64,000 nt of DNA from the NCBI RefSeq assembly GCF_014652535.1, contig NZ_BMYZ01000003.1, positions 454,863-518,862 on the forward strand, written 5' to 3'. Below, piece after piece: positions 1 to 7,876 of the stretch. Each line of letters opens with the position of its first letter. The first letter of the stretch is position 1. A model generated the notes under the pieces. It saw only the letters and a list, made by a program, of their open reading frames with translations. It made no database searches and was not told where the DNA came from. Both the position numbers and the translations under genes were made by a program. Origin of the DNA: Cellvibrio zantedeschiae. Its GTDB lineage: Bacteria; Pseudomonadota; Gammaproteobacteria; Pseudomonadales; Cellvibrionaceae.

Positions 1-306
1 GCATTGATCGACGCAGAAATGCCCATCATCGTAGTTGCACCAAATAACGACTTGTTGGAAAAATTAAAATCCAACGTAGAAGAAGTTCGCGCACGCGGCG
101 GTATCTTGTATGTGTTTGCCGATGTAGACGCACAATTCGAATCCGACGAAACCATGCGCGTTATCAACGTGCCGCATATTCACCCATGGTTAGCGCCAAT
201 TCTCTACACCTTGCCGTTGCAGTTGTTGAGTTACTACGTGGCAATTATTAAGGGCACAGATGTGGATCAGCCTCGTAATTTGGCAAAATCGGTTACTGTG
301 GAATAA
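1..306 (+). CDS. glmS: Glutamine--fructose-6-phosphate aminotransferase, C-terminal part (truncated by window edge)
   Basis: Only the last 101 residues are inside the window; the frame is open from base 1, so the gene begins upstream. The visible part is the end of the second SIS (sugar isomerase) domain, and it finishes with the highly conserved tail [11 protein letters not shown] just before TAA. GlmS makes glucosamine-6-phosphate from fructose-6-phosphate and glutamine in the cytoplasm, the first committed step to UDP-GlcNAc, peptidoglycan and LPS. A strong hairpin terminator follows within 30 bases. The 3' end of glmS is also the recognition site for Tn7-type transposons. The identification is secure because of the conserved terminus. 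Confidence 0.95.
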   Translation, partial: ALIDAEMPIIVVAPNNDLLEKLKSNVEEVRARGGILYVFADVDAQFESDETMRVINVPHIHPWLAPILYTLPLQLLSYYVAIIKGTDVDQPRNLAKSVTVE

Positions 307-331
307 TTTTCAGCCTAGTGAAAATGAAAAA
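271..331 (+). other. Candidate attTn7 site (apparently unoccupied)
   Basis: In Tn7-family transposition TnsD binds the last codons of glmS, and insertion happens about 25 bases past the stop codon. The conserved codons for NLAKSVTVE are intact here. The expected insertion point falls in the glmS terminator. No transposon end or tns gene is seen downstream, so the site looks empty. The extent is approximate and inferred from the E. coli arrangement. Confidence 0.45.
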
Positions 332-365
332 AAGACCCTTTGTTAATTTAGCAACGGGTCTTTTT
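329..365 (+). terminator. Rho-independent terminator of glmS
   Basis: The 10-base arms AAAAAGACCC (329-338) and GGGTCTTTTT (356-365) pair perfectly around a 17-base loop. The right arm ends in a T-run. The A/T symmetry could let it work in both directions. Confidence 0.85.
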
Positions 366-408
366 CATATGTGTCTAATAATAACTTACTCATTAGAAGG
401 ATTAAAAA

Positions 409-915
409 ATGAAATTAATTGCAGCATTAGGCATTTTATTATTATCACTCACCCAGTCTGTTCTCGCAGATGAAATGTCACCCTATACGGGAAATTGGAC
501 GGTGAGCGTAGATAAGACTCTGGAAAACTCCAAAAACAGCCCTAAATATAAAAAGGAACAAGAAGAGGACTTTAAACAAGCACTCACGAGCATGATGAAT
601 GCTATGAGGTTAGAAGTAACAACAAATAAAGTAATTTTCCATCTGGGTGAAAGTAAAGAGATAATTCCTCTCGGTACAATAACGGCTACTCCGCCTTCAG
701 TCGTTGCAAAAATAAGTGCTGATAATAAAGAGGCGACTCTGACTTTCACGCCATATCAAAAAAATTATATAAATGTTAAATCGAGCGTTTCACACGATCT
801 GGATTATATTATTTGGGAAAAAACGACCAAGGCCAGTGACACCAAAAAGCTGGATGTGATCACTAACGCAATTCAAGATTCAGCCGCAGCTAACAAAAAG
901 GCGGAAGCGAAATAA
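409..915 (+). CDS. Exported protein of unknown function
   Basis: The product is 168 residues with a typical Sec signal peptide: a lysine at position 2, a hydrophobic stretch of about 15 residues, and a probable AlaAsp cleavage region near residue 20 (VLADEM). The mature part is lysine-rich and polar with predicted beta segments; I recognise no family. The start is supported by an AGAAGGA ribosome-binding site seven bases upstream. It is a single gene, isolated from glmS by a terminator and followed by about 235 bases without a gene. It is probably periplasmic. Confidence 0.75.
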   Translation: MKLIAALGILLLSLTQSVLADEMSPYTGNWTVSVDKTLENSKNSPKYKKEQEEDFKQALTSMMNAMRLEVTTNKVIFHLGESKEIIPLGTITATPPSVVAKISADNKEATLTFTPYQKNYINVKSSVSHDLDYIIWEKTTKASDTKKLDVITNAIQDSAAANKKAEAK

Positions 916-1063
916 ATATTGTCGCGTAAATGAGCTAGCTCGCGTTGAACGCTTAAATAATTAAGGCTATAAATCCCATCGGACAAATGCTCATATAATT
1001 GTTAAAGAAAGTTGTGCATATTAGTTGCGCATATTAAAGGAACATTGAGATCCATTACCGAAG

Positions 1064-1100
1064 TGCCCACGTACTGGTGTAAATAGTATGTGGGCATTTT
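1064..1100 (+). terminator. Hairpin terminator upstream of the exonuclease gene
   Basis: Arms TGCCCACGTA (1064-1073) and TATGTGGGCA (1087-1096) pair with one G-T wobble and are followed by TTTT. It probably ends transcription from the exported-protein gene or an unrecognised short transcript. Confidence 0.6.
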
Positions 1101-1151
1101 CAGTTTTGCTCAGCGGTAAAAAGCCGCGGCTTCCTTTAATAGGTGTAATCA

Positions 1152-2561
1152 ATGCTTAAACATTTTCCTTTGCCTTGCGTTATTGTTGATATAGAAACAA
1201 CGGGCGGCAATGTTACTTATGATCGTATTACCGAAATCGGTATTATCGAAGTCACCGAAAACGGCATTACGGAATGGTCAACACTCATTAATCCCAGGAC
1301 GAAAGTTCCCGAGACTATCCAGCGTCTCACTGGCATCACCAATGCTATGGTTGAATCAGCGCCTTACTTTGAACAAGTTGCCAAAGAAATCATTTTAAAA
1401 TTACAAGGAAAGTTATTTATAGCCCATAACGTGCGTTTTGATTATGGATTTATCCGCAATGAATTTGCGCGTTTGGCCTACACCTATAAAGCAAAACTAA
1501 TGTGCACCGTAAAACTTTCGCGTTTTCTTTACAGCGAGTGCGACGGCCACAGTCTTGAGAAAATTATCAAGCGCCACCAAATTTTCGTGAGTGACCGACA
1601 TCGCGCATTGGCAGATGCCCAAGCAACCTACACCTTTATGCGAATTGCTGAAGACGAACATGGCGAAGACAAAATCAAATCGGCTATTGCGCACCAATAC
1701 CGTAAAGAAAGTATTCCCGCAGGCTTCGATGCAACCTTGATTGATGAATTACCCAATTCACCGGGCGTGTATTATTTTTGGGGCGAAAACAAAGAGCTTT
1801 TGTATATTGGTAAAAGCATCAATATTCGTAAGCGGGTTCTGTCGCATTTTACGTCCGATCATAAATCATCAAAGGAAATGAAAATTTGCCAACAAACACG
1901 TCATGTCACTTTTGATAAAACCGCTGGTGAATTAACCGCGCTAATTCTCGAATCCAAAAAAGTAAAAGAGTTAAACCCAATTTATAATCGCAGGCTGCGC
2001 AGGGTTAGCAAATTTTATAGCGTTCATTTGGAAGAAAATGCGGAAGGGCTTTTAAAGCCACACATATTCTCGGTATCAGAAATACCCGCAGGGCGAAAAA
2101 AACTCTACGGCTTATTCCCCTCCAATAAAAAAGCCCGCGACAGTTTGGAGTTAATCAGCAACGAACATAAACTTTGTTACCAAGTGATTGGCCTTGAACA
2201 AACTGCCAAGCGAGCATGCACAAGTCACCAACTAAAAAAATGCGAAGGTTACTGTGTGGGCAAACAATCTGCCGTGGTCCATAACCTTAAACTCTTGCAA
2301 GGCTTATCAACACTAGCGCTTAAAACCTGGCCCTACCAAGGCCCAATAGCGCTTATCGAGCAATGCAAACACGACGAAAGAGAGGTACACCTACTGGTAG
2401 ATAACTGGTGCATTTTGGGTGCGGCAGACTCAGTAGCGGACTACAGCGAAATATTAAATAAAACATCCGCGCCAGAAATCGACAGGGATATTTATAAATA
2501 TCTTGTGAAAGCGATTTACAGCAAAAGTATGTCGATAAAGCTGCAACCCTTATTTAAATGA
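1152..2561 (+). CDS. DnaQ-like 3'-5' exonuclease fused to a UvrC/Cho-type GIY-YIG nuclease
   Basis: The protein is 469 residues with two nuclease modules. The N-terminal DEDD exonuclease has the ExoI motif VDIETTGG (residues 12-19), a later HNVRFDYGF motif (ExoII) and an HRALADAQAT motif (ExoIII), as in the DNA polymerase III epsilon subunit. From about residue 200 there is a GIY-YIG domain with GVYYF followed by LLYIGKS and a conserved IRKRV segment, as in the first half of UvrC and in E. coli Cho. The UvrC C-terminal endonuclease and helix-hairpin-helix parts are absent, so it cannot replace UvrC fully; a role in nucleotide excision or lesion trimming is inferred. A Cys-containing segment (CTSHQLKKCEGYCVG) resembles the Cho/UvrC cysteine region. 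This architecture is known in proteobacteria. Confidence 0.88.
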   Translation: MLKHFPLPCVIVDIETTGGNVTYDRITEIGIIEVTENGITEWSTLINPRTKVPETIQRLTGITNAMVESAPYFEQVAKEIILKLQGKLFIAHNVRFDYGFIRNEFARLAYTYKAKLMCTVKLSRFLYSECDGHSLEKIIKRHQIFVSDRHRALADAQATYTFMRIAEDEHGEDKIKSAIAHQYRKESIPAGFDATLIDELPNSPGVYYFWGENKELLYIGKSINIRKRVLSHFTSDHKSSKEMKICQQTRHVTFDKTAGELTALILESKKVKELNPIYNRRLRRVSKFYSVHLEENAEGLLKPHIFSVSEIPAGRKKLYGLFPSNKKARDSLELISNEHKLCYQVIGLEQTAKRACTSHQLKKCEGYCVGKQSAVVHNLKLLQGLSTLALKTWPYQGPIALIEQCKHDEREVHLLVDNWCILGAADSVADYSEILNKTSAPEIDRDIYKYLVKAIYSKSMSIKLQPLFK

Positions 2562-2842
2562 CATAGCTCTCAAATCTTATCCGTGTATCCTCATCTAAAT
2601 GCTAAATTGGATTTAATTCTTGAATACTTATAGAAAAACCAACACTATCATTTAACCAAGGTTGCCCGGCGTTTTTAAGGTCTGTCGCACGGGTAGCCAA
2701 ATCATTACTTGTATAATTGCGCCGATTGATCGCTTTTGGCACCAAATTAATTAGCCATGTGCGCATGGCCCTCAAGATTTCATAAACGGAACTCCAAGTT
2801 GTTAAACAAATATTTAACCAACCGCAAGATGCGGGGTGAAGC

Positions 2843-4810
2843 GTGACTGAACATGATCTGCGTTGGCTGCAACGATTCACATCAGCTTTAGGCTTATGCA
2901 CATTAATAGCCGGTGTTATTTCATTCAGTGGTTGGGCCCTGGATATCCCACGCCTTACAGACTGGCTGAATGACGGTATTTCAATTCAACCCAATACAAC
3001 TGTATTGATCGCGCTAGCTGGTGCCGCAGTATTGTTACTGCAATATGAATATTTTAAGTCCACCATTTTACTGGGCGGATTTGTTGCCTTTATTGGAGCA
3101 CTCAATTTGCTGCAATACATGGTTGACGCAGATTTTGGTTTTAATCATCAGCTGCTCTTTGGTCGCGAATGGGGTCGCGCCGCTACCATGGCACCAGGCC
3201 GCTTTGGCCCACCGGCATCAATATCGTTTGTCATCATTGGCATCTCACTAGCGTTATTGGGAGCGCGTAAAAATAATTTGTGTCGGCTCGTTCCTGGTCT
3301 CGCTCTTTTTGTCGTGCTGCTTATGATGTTCTCGCTTTTAGGTTACATGTTTGGCGCGCGCAATTTTTACGCTATACCCTGGCTCTCAGCTATTTCCCTA
3401 CCGAGCGCGGCAATGCTAATGACGCTAGCAGTGAGTTTGATCATGAGCGCCCCGCAACACCAGCCAATGCTTTTATTAATCGAACGCTCAAGCGCCGGTG
3501 CAATGGCAAGAAAAGTTCTGCCGATTTTGATTCTTATGATTCCGCTGCTCATTTGGCTTCGAGTCAAAGGATACGAGCTCGGTTTATTTGATCTTGGCAC
3601 GAGCCGGGCCTTAGGCGCAGCGGCCTTGATGTGCGGTTCAGTCTTATTAATGTGGAAGGCATTACAAGATTTGCGCCGTCAGGAACAACGCGAACGTGAA
3701 GCAGATAAACGTAAAGACGAATTCATCGCAACCTTGGCTCATGAGTTGCGCAACCCTCTCGCTCCCATTGGCAACGCCGCGTCAATGTTAAAATTTGCAC
3801 AAAGCAAACCAGAAGTATTGGGACAGGCAACCAACATTATTGAGCGACAGCTTTCACACCTCGTGCGACTCGTGGATGAATTGCTCGACGTGAGCCGCAT
3901 AAGCCAGGGAAAAATTGAACTGAGCCGTGAGCGCATCGAGTTGTCGTCAGTGGTTCAACAATCGCTCGAAATTTGTAAACCATTAGCAGAAGCGGCAAGC
4001 CACAAAATTACCGTTAATCTGCCTAGCCAACCCATTTATTTAAATGCTGATCCGGTTCGGTTATCCCAAGTGCTAAGCAACTTGCTCGTCAACGCCTGCA
4101 AGTTCACCAACAAAAATGGCCACATAAGTTTGGATGTTCACACCAATAATCGCAGCCTGACAATAACCGTAGAAGACAACGGTATCGGCATTCCTCCCAC
4201 GATGCTTAAAACTATTTTCGAAATATTTTCGCAAGTCGACCAATCCCTGGAGCGATCACGAAGTGGCTTGGGCATTGGTCTTACCTTAACCAAGCGTTTG
4301 GTTGAACTCCACGGCGGCAACATTGAAGCCTTTAGTGAAGGGTTAGGTAAAGGCAGTGAGTTTATCGTGCGTTTGCCAATTGTTATTGATGAAGCACCAA
4401 CACTTGCAGCATCAAAAAACGTAGAAAAACCCACGGCAAAAAAACGCATTCTCATTGCCGATGATAATGTCGATAGCGCAAACACCCTGGCGGAATTTTT
4501 AAGGTTAATGGGTAATGAAATTTTTGTAGTGCATGATGGAGAACAAGCCGTTGTTGTGGCAAATGCGCAACGCCCGGATGCCATCTTGCTAGACATAGGC
4601 ATGCCTAATTTAAATGGCTTTGAAACCTGCCAACAAATTCGCAAACATCCATGGGCAGAAAATATTTTAATTATTGCGCTAACCGGTTGGGGCCAAGATG
4701 AAGACAGACGTAAATCTGCACAAGCAGGATTTAACGAGCATTTCGTAAAACCTGTTGACCTTACCAAGTTGATGGAATTGTTAGCGACACCCGTCGCAAC
4801 AAAAGATTGA
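2843..4810 (+). CDS. Membrane hybrid sensor histidine kinase with C-terminal receiver domain
   Basis: The product is 655 residues. The first roughly 275 hold about eight hydrophobic segments forming an integral membrane sensor of unrecognised type. A short charged linker (RRQEQREREADKRK) leads into a HisKA domain with the H-box AHELRNPLAP, phospho-accepting His at residue 300. The HATPase domain has the N box (LLVNACKF), the G1 box (VEDNGIGIP) and the G2 box (GLGIGLTL). A receiver domain follows from about residue 530 with the acidic pair ADD and the phospho-acceptor Asp at about 584 in LLDIGMPN. No DNA-binding output domain is attached and no separate regulator is adjacent, so the downstream partner must be elsewhere or act by protein contact. 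The ligand is unknown. Confidence 0.9.
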   Translation: MTEHDLRWLQRFTSALGLCTLIAGVISFSGWALDIPRLTDWLNDGISIQPNTTVLIALAGAAVLLLQYEYFKSTILLGGFVAFIGALNLLQYMVDADFGFNHQLLFGREWGRAATMAPGRFGPPASISFVIIGISLALLGARKNNLCRLVPGLALFVVLLMMFSLLGYMFGARNFYAIPWLSAISLPSAAMLMTLAVSLIMSAPQHQPMLLLIERSSAGAMARKVLPILILMIPLLIWLRVKGYELGLFDLGTSRALGAAALMCGSVLLMWKALQDLRRQEQREREADKRKDEFIATLAHELRNPLAPIGNAASMLKFAQSKPEVLGQATNIIERQLSHLVRLVDELLDVSRISQGKIELSRERIELSSVVQQSLEICKPLAEAASHKITVNLPSQPIYLNADPVRLSQVLSNLLVNACKFTNKNGHISLDVHTNNRSLTITVEDNGIGIPPTMLKTIFEIFSQVDQSLERSRSGLGIGLTLTKRLVELHGGNIEAFSEGLGKGSEFIVRLPIVIDEAPTLAASKNVEKPTAKKRILIADDNVDSANTLAEFLRLMGNEIFVVHDGEQAVVVANAQRPDAILLDIGMPNLNGFETCQQIRKHPWAENILIIALTGWGQDEDRRKSAQAGFNEHFVKPVDLTKLMELLATPVATKD

Positions 4811-4856
4811 TAGCTGTAAGCAGCAGATGGTTTGTTAAATAAAAACATATACAAAC

Positions 4857-4893
4857 AACCGCCGTTGCTGATGTTAAAAACAACGCGGTTATT
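4857..4893 (+). terminator. Possible terminator after the histidine kinase
   Basis: AACCGCCGTTG (4857-4867) can pair with CAACGCGGTT (4881-4890) with one bulged C, followed by ATTT. The poor T-run makes this a weak candidate. Confidence 0.35.
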
Positions 4894-5024
4894 TGCGAAA
4901 AAAGATTTAATCCGTATTTGTTGATTATATTGGGCTAGATTGCACTCGCACGCTTAATTATTTTTGCTTCCACTTTTCCCGCTGTTCATTTGATCATCCT
5001 TAGTTAAACCGAGAGGGAACCGAC

Positions 5025-5660
5025 ATGACAATCACCATTACAGCGTTTGAAAAATCACCCGACGGCGGCAAAGGTTTAGCGCGCGACACACGCGTGCGCT
5101 GGGCGCTTGAAGAAGTGGGCCAGCCATATCAGGTTCGCTATTTATCCTTTCAGGCAATGAAAGAACCCGCGCACCTTGCGCTGCAACCCTTTGGCCAAAT
5201 CCCCACTTACGAAGAAGGCGATATTGCCCTGTTTGAAACAGGAGCCATTGTTTTACACATCGCACAAACTTACGCAGGCTTACTGCCAAACGACAACACT
5301 CGAGCACGCTCCATCAGTTGGATGTTTGCAGCAGTCAACACCATAGAGCCACCCATTCTGGAATTAGTAACCGCAAAAATTTTTGAGGGCGATAAGCCAT
5401 GGGCTAACGAACGAATACCTTTAGTAGCAGAGCGCATTCGCAACCGCCTCACACAACTGTCCAATTACCTTGGCGATAACGAATGGCTGCAAGGCGCATT
5501 CAGCGCCGGCGATTTAATGATGGTATCCGTACTACTAAGATTAAGGCCATCGGCAATCCTAAATGAATTTCCAAACCTTGCAGCTTACGTCGCACGCGGC
5601 GAAGCTCGGCCCGCCTACCAGCGCGCTTTTGCTGCGCAATATGCGGCGAATAATCCATAA
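5025..5660 (+). CDS. Glutathione S-transferase family protein
   Basis: The product is 211 residues with the two-domain GST layout. The thioredoxin-like N-terminal domain (about 1-82) contains the cis-proline region QIPTYEEGD and the glutathione gamma-glutamyl contact ALFETGAI. The C-terminal domain (about 88-205) is all-helical, with the typical GDLMMVSVLLRL stretch near its end. These soluble enzymes conjugate or reduce electrophiles with glutathione. A GAGAGGGAACC ribosome-binding site precedes the ATG. It is monocistronic, with no neighbour suggesting a particular substrate. Confidence 0.9.
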   Translation: MTITITAFEKSPDGGKGLARDTRVRWALEEVGQPYQVRYLSFQAMKEPAHLALQPFGQIPTYEEGDIALFETGAIVLHIAQTYAGLLPNDNTRARSISWMFAAVNTIEPPILELVTAKIFEGDKPWANERIPLVAERIRNRLTQLSNYLGDNEWLQGAFSAGDLMMVSVLLRLRPSAILNEFPNLAAYVARGEARPAYQRAFAAQYAANNP

Positions 5661-5836
5661 AGCCGTTCATTTAAACTCGCAAAAAATCATTTTTATTTGC
5701 TAGACAATTTCGTTGGCTTTTGGACCTTAAATCCAGACGAAACATTCCAAGCACAGGTATTATCCCGCATACAATGGATATGATCGAAATCTGAGACCAA
5801 TAACGAAAAATAGAATTAGCTGGAGCGCTAAGAGAA

Positions 5837-6259
5837 ATGACGAATTTAATTACAATTTTATTAATACTGGTAAGCGTGGCATCAATTGTAATGTGGGGAA
5901 TATTAGTTTGGTCTACGTATTGGCCGCAAGTCGAAGGGCTTCTTGAAAAAGCTGATTATCACGCGTTAGAAATAAATCGCAGAAAGCTTTTTAAATTGGA
6001 TGTTCTATACAAATATGAGCTAAATGGAAAATCCTTCAAATCAAACACAATTTATATGTTTGGTGGGGCGCCTTGTAAAAGCGAAAATGAAGCTTCCGGT
6101 TTAATCAAAAGCTTTAATGAAAATTTAGTTATTACCTATTGCCCCATGCTGCCCGCAATTTCCTGCATTCTGCTCAATAAGAAGCTAATGCTTTATTTAC
6201 CAATAATGCCAATTCTTGCTATGTTGGTTTATCTGCTCGCTGCATTTCTCACTATCTAA
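5837..6259 (+). CDS. DUF3592-like small membrane protein
   Basis: The product is 140 residues with one hydrophobic segment near the N-terminus (about 5-25) and a second at the C-terminus (about 115-138). A soluble central beta-rich part lies between them (YKYELNGKSFKSN, then CPMLPAISCI). This two-TM layout with a YxYxxNGxxF segment resembles the DUF3592 family, whose function is unknown. It directly precedes the defence island, separated by about 135 bases, but its composition and layout give no reason to place it in that operon. The ribosome-binding site is weak. Confidence 0.6.
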   Translation: MTNLITILLILVSVASIVMWGILVWSTYWPQVEGLLEKADYHALEINRRKLFKLDVLYKYELNGKSFKSNTIYMFGGAPCKSENEASGLIKSFNENLVITYCPMLPAISCILLNKKLMLYLPIMPILAMLVYLLAAFLTI

Positions 6260-6394
6260 CGAACTAGGAGCAAAATTACAGCGAGAGAGGATCTTCTAAC
6301 TCTATATAAATGGACTCCGTGTAATAGCATGTAATATTTTAAATCTTCGGCTATAGTGGAAAATTGCGCCAATAGTAGTTTACAGGAATAATAT

Positions 6395-7876
6395 ATGGCT
6401 CGTGACTGCCTACACCCACCAAGTGCTGCTTGTCTTTCCGCTTCAATGAGAGATCTCGGATATTCTCTTGAAACTGCAATTGCAGATTTAATCGATAATA
6501 GTATTTCCGCTAATGCAGATAAAATCGACATCATTTGTGACATATCTGGAAATGATCCCGTTGTTGTGATTCTAGACAACGGAAAGGGAATGACGCATGT
6601 AGAACTGTTAAGTGCAATGCGTCATGGAACAATTAATCCACAGCAAAAACGCTCGCCTAAAGATCTCGGACGCTTTGGTTTAGGCCTAAAAACTGCCTCA
6701 TTTTCCCAGTGTCGCTCTTTAACTGTTGTAAGCGCTAAAGAATCTTCGATTAATGGGGCTGAATGGAATCTTGATCGAATTGATAAAGCTGATGACTGGA
6801 TTTTATCTATTCTCGACCAAACAGATATTAATTCATTACCTTACGTTGAACGACTCACCAAACAAGGTACTGCTGTTATTTGGAGAGAGCTTGATCGATT
6901 ATTTGAAGATGAATCAGGAAGTCGTCGCGATGAAATCGTCAATGAAAAACTGGAAGCAGTTAATAGGCATTTATCTCTCGTATTCCATAGATTTATTTCC
7001 GGGGAAGTAAAAGGTCAGCCGAAAATCTCCTTAACTATTAATGGGCACTCGCTCAAAGCTTTTGATCCTTTTTGCAGAAAAAATCCCGCTACCCAATTAT
7101 TGCCCGAAGAAATAATTCGTATTGGCGATGCAGAGGTTCGTATACAACCTTATGTTTTGCCGCATCATAGTCGGTTGTCTGCATCTGAATATGATTATTA
7201 TCAAAGTCGTAGCGACTTCATTTCTAATCAAGGAGGTTACGTTTATAGAAATGGGCGACTTATGGCATGGGGCGACTGGTTTAGATTGGTCCCTAAAGGT
7301 GAAGCAACTAAATTGGCAAGAGTGCGGATTGATTTTCCTAATAATCTAGATGAAGAGTGGACAATTGATATAAAAAAATCACGTGCTCGCCCTCCATTAA
7401 TTGTACGCGAACGTCTTCGACAGATAATTACCAAGATTGTCAATCGAAGTGTGACAGTACATCGTGGTCGCGGACAGAAGCTTTTTCAAGAAGACCAAGC
7501 CCCAATGTGGGAACGATATGCTGATCATGGCGGCATACGCTTCGCTATTAACAAACAACATCCTGTGATTGCAGCTCTGGAGTCAAAAATAGCACCAAAA
7601 GAAAGAGAATCACTTAAGGTTTTGCTTGATGCAATTGCTACCTCAGTACCATTAGAGATGATTTATTCCGATTATTCGACTAGCCCTCGAGAAATTAATA
7701 GACAAAAAATAGATGAGCATCTGGTTATAGAGAAGTTAAAAAAATTGTGGGAAACAATTTATAGTAGTGGCGCTGGCAATCCTGATGAGTTTATTCAGAT
7801 AGTACTTTCAACACATCTTTTCGATAGTCAATTGGAACTTGTAGAAAAATTTTTATTTGAGAAACTTTATGACTAA
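6395..7876 (+). CDS. MORC/MutL-like GHKL ATPase of a defence system (paraMORC type)
   Basis: The product is 493 residues. The GHKL ATP-binding fold lies near the N-terminus: motif N is IADLIDNSIS (about 29-38), motif II is LDNGKGM (about 59-65), and the lid is GRFGLGLKTAS (about 92-102). The spacing and the LGLKTASFS signature match the MORC/MutL branch rather than histidine kinases. The C-terminal half (S5-like and further domains) is less conserved. The ATP-driven dimer clamp seen in MutL and MORC suggests a DNA-loading or switching role. It is the first gene of a tight operon: its stop overlaps the Z1 start by 8 bases. An AGGA ribosome-binding site precedes the ATG. The family link to restriction-like systems is established; the exact role here is inferred. 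Confidence 0.88.
   Translation: MARDCLHPPSAACLSASMRDLGYSLETAIADLIDNSISANADKIDIICDISGNDPVVVILDNGKGMTHVELLSAMRHGTINPQQKRSPKDLGRFGLGLKTASFSQCRSLTVVSAKESSINGAEWNLDRIDKADDWILSILDQTDINSLPYVERLTKQGTAVIWRELDRLFEDESGSRRDEIVNEKLEAVNRHLSLVFHRFISGEVKGQPKISLTINGHSLKAFDPFCRKNPATQLLPEEIIRIGDAEVRIQPYVLPHHSRLSASEYDYYQSRSDFISNQGGYVYRNGRLMAWGDWFRLVPKGEATKLARVRIDFPNNLDEEWTIDIKKSRARPPLIVRERLRQIITKIVNRSVTVHRGRGQKLFQEDQAPMWERYADHGGIRFAINKQHPVIAALESKIAPKERESLKVLLDAIATSVPLEMIYSDYSTSPREINRQKIDEHLVIEKLKKLWETIYSSGAGNPDEFIQIVLSTHLFDSQLELVEKFLFEKLYD

Noticed and set aside
4138..4854. Leftward open frame of 238 codons over the histidine kinase gene
   Set aside because: It overlaps well-supported HATPase and receiver domains; the composition is that of a shadow frame.
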